Shown: in pieces, positions 19,966-28,294 of the stretch
Layout of the letters: every line of letters starts with the position of its first letter
How positions within the stretch are numbered: position 1 is the first letter of the stretch
From: Aeromonas allosaccharophila
Lineage (GTDB): Bacteria; Pseudomonadota; Gammaproteobacteria; Enterobacterales; Aeromonadaceae
Direction of reading: 5' to 3'
Assembly (NCBI RefSeq): GCF_000819685.1
Contig: NZ_CDBR01000109.1
Coordinates: 25,884 to 89,883, forward strand
DNA length: 64,000 nt
Position numbers and translations under genes: made by a program
The notes under the pieces: model-generated
What the model was told of the DNA's origin: nothing
Seen by the model: the letters and a program-made list of their open reading frames with translations, nothing else
Databases searched by the model: none

Positions 19966-21660
19966 ATGAGCCCTGCGAAGTCAACGATTTCTGCCCACAT
20001 GCCGGTGCGTTCCCTGAGTGTCATCGCTCTGGCCACTGTGATTGCATTGCATACTACCCCTGCTACGGCCGACCCTTCCGGGCAACTGGTTTTTCTTGGC
20101 TGGACTGCAGATGGACAACATTCGCTCTGGCTGTCAGCCGTCTCTCCGGGCCAGTTTGAGGTTGAGTCGGCCAAACAGAGCCAGATCTATGACAGCTGGA
20201 GTCAGGGACACCAAGGATTGCATCTGACGGTTTCTCCCGAGGTACAAAACGGGGGGACTCACAAGCTTTACGCCTACATAGACTCAAGCTCCGGTAAGCG
20301 GGTTCTGCTTGATACAGATAACCAGCAAGCCGGGCATTTTACTTTCCCCAATACATTTCCCCCGCCAAGTTTGCCTTCCAAACCAACACTGCCACCTACG
20401 GGGGTGATGCCGACCCGGCCTGGTGGAGTGCAGCCGCCGATCGCCACGCTACCGCCCACGGGGGTGATGCCGACCCGACCCGGTGGAGTACAGCCACCGA
20501 TCGCCACGCTACCGCCCACGGGGGTGATGCCGACTCTGCCCGGCGGGGTGCAGCCGCCGATCGCCACGCTACCGCCCAAGGGGGTGATGCCGACTCTGCC
20601 CGGCGGGGTACAGCCGCCGATCGGCACGTTGCCACCCGGGGGGCTCTTGCCCAATCCGGGATTGCCCCAGCCTCTGGTGCCGGTCAGCCCGCCGGCTGTG
20701 GTTGGCGCCGGTCAACAGGCGAGCGAACGAGCCCTGAATGATCGCGTGCTGTGCGTGATGGCGGATGAGCGGGCGCAACTGCCGCCCGAGCAGCGGGATC
20801 AGTACCCGGATTGTCCCTTCACCCGCACCGATCTGGCTGCGCAGGCCCAACCGGCGGTACGGCAGTGGAGTCTGTGGGGTGATGAGGTCTACTACGACAT
20901 CTCGGATCATCGAGAAGGTGCAAATGTGTCTGGCAGCACCAATGTATTCAGTCTGGGGGCCGAGACGCGCCTCAACCCCGAGTTGAGCGTTGGTTTTATC
21001 GTCTCCCGGGTCGACAGCAAGGTGGACTCTTTCAACGGTGGTATGCGCTTGGCGACCGGTGGTTACAATATCGGCCCCTATCTGGTCTATCAGGCGTCGG
21101 AGCGCTGGATGCTGGATGCCACCCTGATGTACGGCTGGATGGACAATGAGCAGGATCTGCTGTTCCTCTCGGGGGACTATGGCTCAAGGTCGCTGAGTGG
21201 CAGCTTGGGGACCACGGGCCAGTACTTCTGGGAGCAGTTGTCAGTGCGTCCGCGACTGGCTCTGAACTACAGCCATAGCCACAGCGAAGGCTATCCGTTG
21301 CAGGGGGATTATCAAGGGTTGGCATTGAAACTGGACAGAGAGAGTGACAGCTACAACCAGGGCAACCTGATCGGCTCGGTCGAATTCAGCCGGATCTACC
21401 ATACCTCCGGTGGCCTGCCGCTGATGCCCTATGGGGAGTTGGGGGTGGATTATGGCTTTGAGAGACCCAACGATGGCTATATCCTGACGGGCAATCTTGA
21501 CTCTGCACGCACCGAACCGCTCAGTGGCACTGTACGGCTGGGATTGCGTACCCTGCTTGATGGTTCGACAACGCTGACGACCAGTGCGGGTTATCTCAGC
21601 CTTGGTCAGGATGGGCTCAACATTTGGGAATGGCGCATCAATCTCTCCAAGCCATTCTGA
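19966..21660 (+). CDS. Small autotransporter-like protein with proline-rich repeat stalk
   Basis: The 564-residue protein starts at ATG 19966 behind AAAAGGA. A signal peptide runs to about residue 39 (VIALHTTPATA). A short, roughly 90-residue beta-rich domain follows (GQLVFLGWTADGQHSLWLSAV). Residues 141-220 are four 20-residue repeats (TLPPTGVMPTRPGGVQPPIA type), then a partial fifth. A linker carries a Cys pair (VLCVMADERAQ ... YPDCPF). The last 260 or so residues are an autotransporter-type beta-barrel ending WRINLSKPF, with terminal Phe. The passenger is far smaller than in classical autotransporters, so surface display of the small domain on a proline stalk is more likely than enzyme secretion. 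The gene stands alone; its ligand is unknown. Confidence 0.75.
   Translation: MSPAKSTISAHMPVRSLSVIALATVIALHTTPATADPSGQLVFLGWTADGQHSLWLSAVSPGQFEVESAKQSQIYDSWSQGHQGLHLTVSPEVQNGGTHKLYAYIDSSSGKRVLLDTDNQQAGHFTFPNTFPPPSLPSKPTLPPTGVMPTRPGGVQPPIATLPPTGVMPTRPGGVQPPIATLPPTGVMPTLPGGVQPPIATLPPKGVMPTLPGGVQPPIGTLPPGGLLPNPGLPQPLVPVSPPAVVGAGQQASERALNDRVLCVMADERAQLPPEQRDQYPDCPFTRTDLAAQAQPAVRQWSLWGDEVYYDISDHREGANVSGSTNVFSLGAETRLNPELSVGFIVSRVDSKVDSFNGGMRLATGGYNIGPYLVYQASERWMLDATLMYGWMDNEQDLLFLSGDYGSRSLSGSLGTTGQYFWEQLSVRPRLALNYSHSHSEGYPLQGDYQGLALKLDRESDSYNQGNLIGSVEFSRIYHTSGGLPLMPYGELGVDYGFERPNDGYILTGNLDSARTEPLSGTVRLGLRTLLDGSTTLTTSAGYLSLGQDGLNIWEWRINLSKPF
20386..20655 (+). repeat. Tandem 60-bp coding repeats (proline-rich stalk)
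   Basis: There are four in-frame 60-bp units at 20386-20445, 20446-20505, 20506-20565 and 20566-20625, plus a degenerate partial unit. Unit differences are few (R/L at one codon, T/K at another). Such arrays change copy number by slippage or recombination while keeping frame. Confidence 0.95.
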
Positions 21661-21722
21661 TACCCGGGAAGTGAGCGCGGCTGTTTGCCGTGTTCCCCTT
21701 CCTCTCAATAAAGGAGCTCCCG

Positions 21723-22271
21723 ATGGATGCACTTACTCTACTACTCAACCGCCACTCCTGTGGCCGCCTGACCACACCCGCCCCCAGTGGTGAGGTGCTC
21801 GACAATATCCTCAAGGCGGGTCTGCGCGCGCCGGATCACGGCACCCTGACTCCCTGGCAATTCATTCTGTTTGAAGGGGAGGGGCGCGAGCGGCTGGGCA
21901 AGCTGTTGGCCGAGGCGGCCCGTGCTCGTGGCGAGGATGACGATAGCGTCAAGAAGTGCAGCGAAGCGCCGTTGCGCGCCCCCTTGGTCGTGGCGGTGGC
22001 AACCCGTTATCAGGAGCACCCCAAGGTGCCGAAACTGGAGCAGGAGCTCTCCGCCGGATGCGCCCTGATGGCGATGCAGATGGCGGCGCAGGCGCAGGGC
22101 TTCAACGGCATCTGGCGCTCCGGCTGGTTTATCTTCGATGCGCAGGTCAACAAGGGACTGGGATTGGCGCCAGAGGATCAGCTGGTGGGCTTCCTCTACC
22201 TCGGCACCCCCATGCTGGAAGCGCGCAAACTACGCGAACTGCCGCGTGATGAGTTTGTCCGCCGTTTCTGA
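21723..22271 (+). CDS. ydjA: Nitroreductase family protein, YdjA type
   Basis: The 182-residue protein begins MDALTLLLNRHSCGRLTTPAPSGEVL behind AAGGAG. It has the FMN-binding RAPDHGTLTPWQFILFEG segment and FNGIWRSGWFIFD. This compact form with few accessory helices is the YdjA branch of the nitroreductase superfamily, which uses FMN and NAD(P)H. The natural substrate is unknown. It ends at a clear terminator. Confidence 0.88.
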   Translation: MDALTLLLNRHSCGRLTTPAPSGEVLDNILKAGLRAPDHGTLTPWQFILFEGEGRERLGKLLAEAARARGEDDDSVKKCSEAPLRAPLVVAVATRYQEHPKVPKLEQELSAGCALMAMQMAAQAQGFNGIWRSGWFIFDAQVNKGLGLAPEDQLVGFLYLGTPMLEARKLRELPRDEFVRRF

Positions 22272-22301
22272 CACCTCGGTCACGTTGCGCTAGAAAAAGT
22301 A

Positions 22302-22327
22302 AAGCCTCGAGAAATCGGGGCTTTTTT
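22302..22327 (+). terminator. Terminator after the nitroreductase gene
   Basis: The stem AAGCCTCGA/TCGGGGCTT has a GAAA tetraloop followed by a T run, about 30 bp after the stop. Confidence 0.88.
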
Positions 22328-22478
22328 GTTTAACCATGGATAGTAACCAGAGTGGTTGGGGAAAATAAATGGGTCAAAGAGGCTTCGCGCGCCATAGCAG
22401 GTAATTATTTAAATAGTGCGATGTACCTCGCAATCCTGTTGTATTTCACTATGTAAAACGTTTGCGCATTCGATAATA

Positions 22479-22592
22479 TCTCCCTGCCAGTTTAGAAGGG
22501 CACTCCTTCTAATTTTTCTGCGATGAGAGTCGCAATTCCGTAGCACCTTTTAACAGCCCAACGTCTTCGTGACATTGGGCTTTATTTTTTAT
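22479..22592 (+). ncRNA. Candidate small RNA with terminal hairpin
   Basis: Three hairpins follow a GATAAT box (22473-22478): AGAAGG/CCTTCT near 22495-22511, TGCGA/TCGCA near 22520-22535, and a terminator AGCCCAA/TTGGGCT near 22556-22581 with a TTTATTTTTT tail. Flanking genes are convergent on this segment, so nothing upstream obviously needs this terminator, because the nitroreductase gene already has its own. The start point is a guess, and I recognise no known sRNA family. Confidence 0.4.
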
Positions 22593-22651
22593 GGGGTGTC
22601 GGGGCGGCGGTGAGCTGATGGCGGCATCGGCTCACCGCCCGGTTGGCTACC

Positions 22652-23206
22652 TTATGCCCTGTTTTTGGCTGGCAGGATCCGGGCCGGGTTGCCGACTACC
22701 CGAGCTCCGGCCGGTACATCTTTAGTGACTACGGCACCCGCGCCGATGATCGCCTCCCGCCCTATGGTGACGCCGGGCAGCAAGATGGCGCCGCCCCCAA
22801 TCCAGACCTTGTCTTCAATGGTGACCGGCAGCGCCGTCTCTGTTCCCTGAATCCGTTCGCCGGCCTCCAGTGCATGGGCTGCGGTATAGATCTGCACATT
22901 TGGCCCAATCATCACGTTGGCGCCGATGCGGATGGGGGCATTGTCCAGCAGGGTCGCCCCCATATTGATGTAGGAGTCCTTACCAAGCTGAATATGACGG
23001 CCATAGGTGCAGTAGAGGGGCGGGCAGATAAAGGCGTTTTCTGCCAGTTCGCCAACCAGCTCCGCCAGCAGTGTCCGCTGCTCTGCTTCCTCTTCCGCCT
23101 GATTGAAACGGCGATAGCGCCGTGCTGCCTCCAACCGCAGCTGCGCTAATTCCGGTGCCATGCAGTTGTAAGGTTGGCTGCTGATCATCTTCTGGTATTC
23201 GCTCAT
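22652..23206 (-). CDS. maa: Sugar O-acetyltransferase (maltose acetyltransferase type)
   Basis: The 184-residue protein starts MSEYQKMISSQPYNCMAPELAQLR, the usual Maa/NodL opening. It continues with left-handed beta-helix hexapeptides: GATLLDNAPIRIGANVMIGPNVQIYTAAH (His is the catalytic base) and VWIGGGAILLPGVTIGREAIIGAGAVVTKDVPAGARVVGNPA. It transfers acetyl from acetyl-CoA to sugars such as maltose or glucose. It is a single gene. Confidence 0.9.
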   Translation of the reverse strand: MSEYQKMISSQPYNCMAPELAQLRLEAARRYRRFNQAEEEAEQRTLLAELVGELAENAFICPPLYCTYGRHIQLGKDSYINMGATLLDNAPIRIGANVMIGPNVQIYTAAHALEAGERIQGTETALPVTIEDKVWIGGGAILLPGVTIGREAIIGAGAVVTKDVPAGARVVGNPARILPAKNRA

Positions 23207-23298
23207 GGCAGGGCCTCAATGATGTGGAAGAACGATGTTAATCCCTCATTGGCCAGAGAAGCGTGAACCGTCCCCCAGAGTAGGAAAGGGGGGAGAAA

Positions 23299-23329
23299 CA
23301 ACAAGAGCACCCGTGGGTGCTCTTGTTTA
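23299..23329. terminator. Terminator between prmA and the acetyltransferase gene
   Basis: The stem ACAAGAGCACCC/GGGTGCTCTTGT forms a strong hairpin 42 bp past the prmA stop, with T-rich sequence on both sides. Confidence 0.8.
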
Positions 23330-23370
23330 ATAAAGATGCTGACTTGCCGCCTTGAGAGCGGGAGCTATGT

Positions 23371-24249
23371 TTAGCCGTGTTTGCGGCCGGAGAGGCGGCA
23401 CCACTCTTCTTTGACGGCGGTCGGGTCCATATTGAACCACTGACCATAGATGGTTTCCAGCTCCGGGGCCTGGCTCTCCAGCACGCCGGAGAGGGCCATC
23501 AGGCTGCCCGGCTTGCCGTGGCCAGCGATCAGCGGTGCCAGTTCGCGCAGCGGGCCGGCCAGGATATTGGCGACTACGACGTCCGCTTCGACATCTTGCG
23601 GCTGGTCGGCCGGCAGGTAGAGTTCGATCTGGCCCGCAACGCCATTACGCTCGGCGTTGTCGTGACTGGCCTGGATGGCCTGCGGGTCGATGTCGATGCC
23701 GATGACGCGGGCGGCACCCAATTTCAGGGCGGCGATGCCGAGAATGCCGGAGCCACAGCCAAAATCGACCACGGTTTTACCGGTCAGATCCAGCCCATCC
23801 AGCCACTGCAGGCAGAGGGCTGTGGTGGGGTGGGTACCGGTACCGAAGGCCAGACCCGGATCCAGCATGACGTTGACCGCATCGGGGTTCGGCACATCGC
23901 GCCAGCTCGGGCAGATCCAGAGGCGTTCGCCAAACTGCATGGGGTGGAAGTGATCCATCCACTCGCGCACCCAGTCCTTGTCTTCCAGCTGCTCGACCTT
24001 GTAGCCGACGTTTTCGCCGAAGATCTGCTGGAAGAAGGCGATGGTGGGGGCCGGATCGGTTTCGGCATCGAACAGACCCATCACTTCGGTCTCGCCCCAG
24101 AGCGGGGTTTCACCGGGCATGGGTTCATAGACGGGCACATCCTTGGCATCCATAAAGGTCACAGCCTGGGCTCCACGCCCCAGCAGCATGTTGCTCACCT
24201 TGTCTGCAGTCTTGGCAGTGGCGTTGATTCGAATTTGTATCCAGGGCAT
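23371..24249 (-). CDS. prmA: Ribosomal protein L11 methyltransferase
   Basis: The 292-residue protein starts [22 protein letters not shown]. An N-terminal substrate-recruiting domain (1-60) is joined to a SAM methyltransferase domain with [33 protein letters not shown] and the active-site motif [13 protein letters not shown]. It trimethylates lysines of ribosomal protein L11. It is not in its frequent accBC/dusB-fis neighbourhood here. A long 5' region precedes it, with an inverted repeat (CATCATGGG/CCCATGATG, 24290-24326) about 40 nt from the start. Confidence 0.95.
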   Translation of the reverse strand: MPWIQIRINATAKTADKVSNMLLGRGAQAVTFMDAKDVPVYEPMPGETPLWGETEVMGLFDAETDPAPTIAFFQQIFGENVGYKVEQLEDKDWVREWMDHFHPMQFGERLWICPSWRDVPNPDAVNVMLDPGLAFGTGTHPTTALCLQWLDGLDLTGKTVVDFGCGSGILGIAALKLGAARVIGIDIDPQAIQASHDNAERNGVAGQIELYLPADQPQDVEADVVVANILAGPLRELAPLIAGHGKPGSLMALSGVLESQAPELETIYGQWFNMDPTAVKEEWCRLSGRKHG

Positions 24250-24437
24250 GGCGTCGACTCTTCATAAATGTGAAACCGCGAGATTCTATCATCATGGGGC
24301 TGTGCTGTCGTGGTTTGCCCATGATGTGGGGGGATATGGGGGCTTTTGTCGGATTGGCACGGTTCCTGTATTGCTCTATGCAGGCGAAGACGATCGGTTT
24401 TCGCTGAACGCTTTGCTCAAGTTCCGTCATCTTTCAC

Positions 24438-24462
24438 TGCCACCCTCGGGTGGCATTTTTTT
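24438..24462 (+). terminator. Orphan plus-strand terminator
   Basis: The stem TGCCACC/GGTGGCA with a CTCG loop is followed by seven T's. No upstream plus-strand gene is visible. Confidence 0.7.
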
Positions 24463-24499
24463 ATCTGCGCTTGTTTGCCAGCTAAGACGTCTGCCAGAC

Positions 24500-24640
24500 A
24501 AAAAAAGAGCAAGGTTGATACCTTGCTCAAGGACGGGCTGGCGCCGACTTGGCGCATTCATGCTGCTGTTGGCACGCCAGATGCAAAGACTAGATTGTCC
24601 TGCATAAGGATATGTGTGTGATTGTTACCCCAATGTTCAG
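24500..24640 (-). ncRNA. Candidate small RNA, minus strand
   Basis: On the minus strand a possible transcript from about 24640 carries a GGCGCC-type hairpin (GGCGCC at 24540-24545). It ends in a strong terminator: stem GAGCAAGGT/ACCTTGCTC, loop ATCA, then seven T's. The next minus-strand gene (the MDR reductase, ending 24787) would have to read through about 250 bp to use it. The start is not determined, and no known family is recognised. Confidence 0.35.
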
Positions 24641-24646
24641 GTATTC

Positions 24647-24678
24647 AGGCCATTTCTCGCGAAATGGCCTCTTTTTTG
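24647..24678 (+). terminator. Orphan plus-strand terminator
   Basis: The stem AGGCCATTTC/GAAATGGCCT with a TCGC loop runs into CTTTTTT. No plus-strand gene is seen upstream. Confidence 0.75.
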
Positions 24679-24786
24679 GCTGATTGTCGGACGTTGGCTT
24701 GTCACTGGCTGTCATGAGTGCCGCTGGTTGTGCCCGTTTGGGGCATCTCCTTGGTGAACTTATCCCATCATGGTGCGTTTGAGGGC

Positions 24787-25803
24787 TTAGTTGGCAAAGC
24801 CGCTCATGTCGATCACCAGCTTGCCTACCATACGGCCCGCCTCGACCTCGGCATGGGCCTGAGCCAGCGTGACCGGGGTCAGTGAGGGGATGGTTCTGGT
24901 CAGAGTGGTCTGCAATACCCCTTCATCGACCAGTGCTGCCACCCGGCCGAGCAGGTGGTGCTGCTCGATCATGTCCGGCGTCTGGAACAGGGATCGGGTG
25001 AACATGAACTCCTGACTGAAGGTGACACTCTTGCTCTTGAGCAGGGAGAGATCCCACGGCTCGCTCGATTCGGCGATGGTACAGATATGGCCAAACGGGC
25101 GGATCAGCCCGGCCATGGTGGCCCAGTGCTCGGCAGTGGCGTTGGTGCAGAAGATGGCATCGACCTGCGTGATGCCAAGGGCGGTCAGCTCCTCCTGCAA
25201 CTTGTGGTGGTTCACGACCTGATGGGCGCCCATCTCGAGGCACCACTCGCGGCTCTCTGGGCGGGAGGCGGTAGCAATCACCTCCATGCCGGTGAGCTGG
25301 CGGGCCAGCTGGATGGCGATGGAGCCCACGCCACCGGCGCCGCCGATGATCAGCAGTTTGCCACGGCTCTCGCGGGTGAGGGCGAAGCGCTCGAACAGGG
25401 TCTCCCAGGCGGTGATGGCGGTGAGCGGCAGGGCGGCGGCCTCCACATCGCTCAGGGTGGTGGGGGCGATCGCGGCGATGCGCTCATCCACCAGTTGCAA
25501 GGCGCTGTTGCTGCCCGGACGGCTGATGTCGCCGGCATACCAGACTCGGTCGCCCGCCTTGAACAGGGTGACTTCGCTGCCGGTGGCGATCACTTCCCCC
25601 ACCGCATCCCAGCCCAGTACCCTGGGCGAGCTTTCAATTTTGGCCTTGGGCGAGCGCACCTTGGTATCCACCGGATTGACGGAGGTGGCGGTGACCCGCA
25701 CCAGCAGATCCCGCGGACCCGGAACGGGATCGTGCAGGTTGGCGGCGATAAAGCAGTCGGGGTGGTCGCTTGGCAGATAGTGAGTCAGGGCAATGGCTTT
25801 CAT
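24787..25803 (-). CDS. Zinc-type alcohol dehydrogenase-like / quinone reductase (MDR family)
   Basis: The 338-residue protein starts MKAIALTHYLPSDHPDCF. It has the MDR catalytic domain (GWDAVGEVIATGSEVTLFKAGDRVW) and an NADPH-binding Rossmann motif IIGGAGGVGSIAIQLARQL at about residues 155-172. The usual catalytic and structural zinc Cys clusters of true alcohol dehydrogenases are not apparent, so it is a quinone-oxidoreductase-like (ZADH) enzyme. It is divergent from a LysR regulator 100 bp away, which probably controls it. The upstream open frame was rejected as a start because it crosses that promoter region. Confidence 0.85.
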   Translation of the reverse strand: MKAIALTHYLPSDHPDCFIAANLHDPVPGPRDLLVRVTATSVNPVDTKVRSPKAKIESSPRVLGWDAVGEVIATGSEVTLFKAGDRVWYAGDISRPGSNSALQLVDERIAAIAPTTLSDVEAAALPLTAITAWETLFERFALTRESRGKLLIIGGAGGVGSIAIQLARQLTGMEVIATASRPESREWCLEMGAHQVVNHHKLQEELTALGITQVDAIFCTNATAEHWATMAGLIRPFGHICTIAESSEPWDLSLLKSKSVTFSQEFMFTRSLFQTPDMIEQHHLLGRVAALVDEGVLQTTLTRTIPSLTPVTLAQAHAEVEAGRMVGKLVIDMSGFAN

Positions 25804-25903
25804 GGTTTTTCCTTTCAAATCGCTGTGTTCGGGATTGCCACTCACTCTAGCCTGGTTGATTATCAAAATTAAGATGGGTAATCGGTAAAGACTGTTTGAA
25901 TAT

Positions 25904-26776
25904 ATGAACAATGTCGATCTGGAGTTGATGGGACTGTTCGCCACCGTGGTGGAGCAGGGAAGCTTTACCCGGGCCGCCGAACTGCTCGGCATGCCCAAGT
26001 CATCGGTGAGCCAGAAGATCTCGCGGCTCGAATCCCAGCTCGGGGTGCGGCTGTTGCAGCGCACCACCCGCAGGTTGAGCCTGACCCCGCAGGGGGAGCT
26101 CTATGTGGAGCACTGTCAGGGACTGCTGGCACTGGCCCGCAGCGCCAATCTGGCGATGGCGCGGCTGCGCTCGGCCCCGGCAGGGCGGGTGCGGATCACC
26201 GCCCCCGAGGCGACCGGCACCCTGCTGCTTGGCCGGATCCTCGCCGAGTTTCGCGCCCTCTATCCAGAGGTAGTGCTGGAGCTGACCCTGAGTGACGAAC
26301 AGCTCGATCTGGTGGGGGAGGGTTACGATCTGGCGCTGCGGGCGGCGCCGCTGAAAGACTCCAGCCTCATCTGTCGGCGCATCGGTCAGGTGGCACGCCA
26401 TCTGGTGGCGGCACCTGCCTATCTGGCGGCTCACGGCATGCCGCAACAGCTGAGCGAGCTGGGCCGTTATGCCTGTCTGGTGCACTCGGCCATGCCGGTG
26501 TGGCCATTGCAGGAGGGGGGCTGGCGGCCGCAGGGGGCCTGTGTCAGTAACAGCTTGCTGGCGCTGCGGGAGATGGCGATCCATGACGGGGGGATTGCCC
26601 TGTTGCCCCACCATGTCTGTGAAGGGGATTTGGCGGCGGGGCGGTTGCAGAAGGTGTTGCCGGATCAGCCCATTCCGGCCAACCCGTTTTACCTTATCTA
26701 TCCGAGTCGGGAGCATCTGGCCCCCGCCCTGCGCACCCTGATGGATTTCGTGGCCGAGCGGTTGCCGTTCGCCTGA
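25904..26776 (+). CDS. LysR-family transcriptional regulator
   Basis: The 290-residue protein has an N-terminal winged helix-turn-helix (LELMGLFATVVEQGSFTRAAELLGMPKSSVSQKISRLESQLGVRLLQRTTRRLSLT) and a LysR co-inducer domain (GRVRITAPEATGTLLLGRILAEF). The pattern fits the large DNA-binding LysR branch common beside MDR or SDR oxidoreductase genes. It is divergently transcribed from the MDR reductase, so regulation of that gene is likely. The inducer is unknown. Confidence 0.93.
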   Translation: MNNVDLELMGLFATVVEQGSFTRAAELLGMPKSSVSQKISRLESQLGVRLLQRTTRRLSLTPQGELYVEHCQGLLALARSANLAMARLRSAPAGRVRITAPEATGTLLLGRILAEFRALYPEVVLELTLSDEQLDLVGEGYDLALRAAPLKDSSLICRRIGQVARHLVAAPAYLAAHGMPQQLSELGRYACLVHSAMPVWPLQEGGWRPQGACVSNSLLALREMAIHDGGIALLPHHVCEGDLAAGRLQKVLPDQPIPANPFYLIYPSREHLAPALRTLMDFVAERLPFA

Positions 26777-26777
26777 G

Positions 26778-28205
26778 TTACCAGCTGCTCTGGCTGGCCG
26801 ACTTCTGATTGGGTTTGAGGCCGAGGGGGACCGACTGGCGCTCCGCCAGCATGCGGATCTGCCCTTCAATCAGGCTGGCGCTGGGCCCCAGCACCAGCAC
26901 CAGCTGGTGGTCGTTGAGCTGGATCCAGGAGAGGCAGCCCAGCCCCAGCAGGCGGGATTGATCCACCAGCGAAATATCGCGCACCCGCAGGCTGAGCCGG
27001 GTGAGGCAGACGCTCATCGCCACCAGATTGTCCATCCCGCCCAGCACCTTGAGATACTGGATCGCCAGCATCTGCGGGTCGGAGGGGGCAACACTGGCGA
27101 GGCGCGGGTGTTCCACCGCGATGGGCTTGCTCGGCATGCTGAGGGGGGCTCGCTCCAGCAGCTGATAGAACAGCAGGGTGTAGGCGACGAAGAACAGGAT
27201 ACCGACCGGAATGAGCCAGAAGCTGTGCTCACCGGATTGATAGCTCAGCACCAGATCCAGCAGACCGGCGGAGAAGTAACTGCCCACCTTGATCCCCAGT
27301 CCGCTACAGACCGCCAGCGACAGCCCGGTCAGCAGGGCGTGGGCGAGAAACAGCCAGGGGGCGGTAAAGGCGAACAGAAACTCGATGGGTTCGGTGATGC
27401 CCACCAGTGCCGAGGTGAGCGCCAGGGTGAGCAGCAACCCGCCCTGCGGCAGCCGCTGCATCCGCTGGCGGTGCAGCCAGATGGCAAAACAGGCGCCCGG
27501 CAGGCCGAACATGATGATGGGGTAGAGACCGGCCACATACCCTTCATGAAGGGGTTGGGCGGCAGCCAGCGCCTGCAGGTTGCTCTCGCCAAGGCCGATG
27601 ACGCTACCCAGCACTTGATGCAGACCGAGCGGGATCAGCAAGCGGTTGAGGGTGCCATAGCAGAAGGCGCCAAATGGCGTGGTGAGCAGCTCGGAGGTGA
27701 GCAAAGTCAGCCCGCGCTCCAGTGGCGGCCACAGCAGCGAGAGGGGGATGGCGATCAGCAGGCAGGCCAAGGCCGACACCAGCAGGCTGGGAAACTCCCC
27801 CTTGGCGATCTGCAGCCAGCGAGGCAGCGTTTGCTGGTGAACCCAGGGATAGATGATGGCGGTGGTGAGCCCCGCCAGCAGGCCACAGATCATGTCGGCG
27901 TGCAGGTTGGGGGCCAGAGTATTGAAAGCGGTGCTGAGCAGCAGGAAGTTGACCGCCCCCGCCAGCGTCTGTCCGCCCAGCTCCTGCCGGCTCAGGCCAA
28001 AGGCGATCGCCACCGCATAGATAAGCGGCATCTGGCTGAAGATCGCCTGACCGGTGAGGGAGAGCACCGCCAAATCGAGTACGTCGGGTTGCCCAAGCCG
28101 GTAGATCAACGCCGCCATCGGCAGGATGGAGACGGGCAGCAGCAGGGCATAACCGAGCCTCTGCAGGGCTTGAGTGACGACTTGTCGAGTGGCTTTTACG
28201 GGCAT
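26778..28205 (-). CDS. PTS transporter EIICB, glucose/maltose/N-acetylglucosamine superfamily
   Basis: The 475-residue protein has an EIIC membrane domain (about residues 10-370, roughly ten hydrophobic segments; NFLLLSTAFNTL, GITEPIEFLFAFTAPWLF). A C-terminal EIIB domain from about residue 390 carries the phospho-accepting Cys in GGMDNLVAMSVCLTRLSLRV. An EIIA partner must be supplied elsewhere (for example Crr). The sugar is uncertain. The start is poorly defined: ATG 28205 lacks a clear ribosome site, and a GTG at 28235 is the alternative. Confidence 0.85.
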   Translation of the reverse strand: MPVKATRQVVTQALQRLGYALLLPVSILPMAALIYRLGQPDVLDLAVLSLTGQAIFSQMPLIYAVAIAFGLSRQELGGQTLAGAVNFLLLSTAFNTLAPNLHADMICGLLAGLTTAIIYPWVHQQTLPRWLQIAKGEFPSLLVSALACLLIAIPLSLLWPPLERGLTLLTSELLTTPFGAFCYGTLNRLLIPLGLHQVLGSVIGLGESNLQALAAAQPLHEGYVAGLYPIIMFGLPGACFAIWLHRQRMQRLPQGGLLLTLALTSALVGITEPIEFLFAFTAPWLFLAHALLTGLSLAVCSGLGIKVGSYFSAGLLDLVLSYQSGEHSFWLIPVGILFFVAYTLLFYQLLERAPLSMPSKPIAVEHPRLASVAPSDPQMLAIQYLKVLGGMDNLVAMSVCLTRLSLRVRDISLVDQSRLLGLGCLSWIQLNDHQLVLVLGPSASLIEGQIRMLAERQSVPLGLKPNQKSASQSSW

Positions 28206-28294
28206 ACAGCGGCTACTTTTTGTGACTTGGCGCACAGTTTAACCGGAAACCACCCATTTGGGGATAGTTTTGGAACCCCTAATTTATCTTTTTA

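Larger units (their letters stand above)
22272..22651. other. 380-bp intergenic region with hairpin cluster
   Basis: No protein gene is visible. It holds the nitroreductase terminator, an AT-rich stretch, a putative small-RNA segment (described separately) and a GC-rich inverted repeat (GCGGTGAGC/GCTCACCGC, 22607-22638). That repeat lies just past the acetyltransferase stop and lacks a T tail. Confidence 0.5.
24250..24786. other. 537-bp gene-free region with three terminator-like hairpins
   Basis: I see no credible protein gene. The region holds the prmA leader, a plus-strand terminator at 24438-24462, a minus-strand terminator at 24500-24528 and a plus-strand terminator at 24647-24678. None belongs to an annotated gene on its own strand, since prmA runs leftward away from here. 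This suggests one or more small RNAs. Confidence 0.5.

Noticed and set aside
20386..20655. 60-bp repeats as a CRISPR array
   Set aside because: The units are directly adjacent without unique spacers and keep the reading frame of a protein.
24346..24621. 91-codon plus-strand ORF in the intergenic region
   Set aside because: It has no ribosome site, is interrupted by a terminator hairpin, and its composition is not protein-like.
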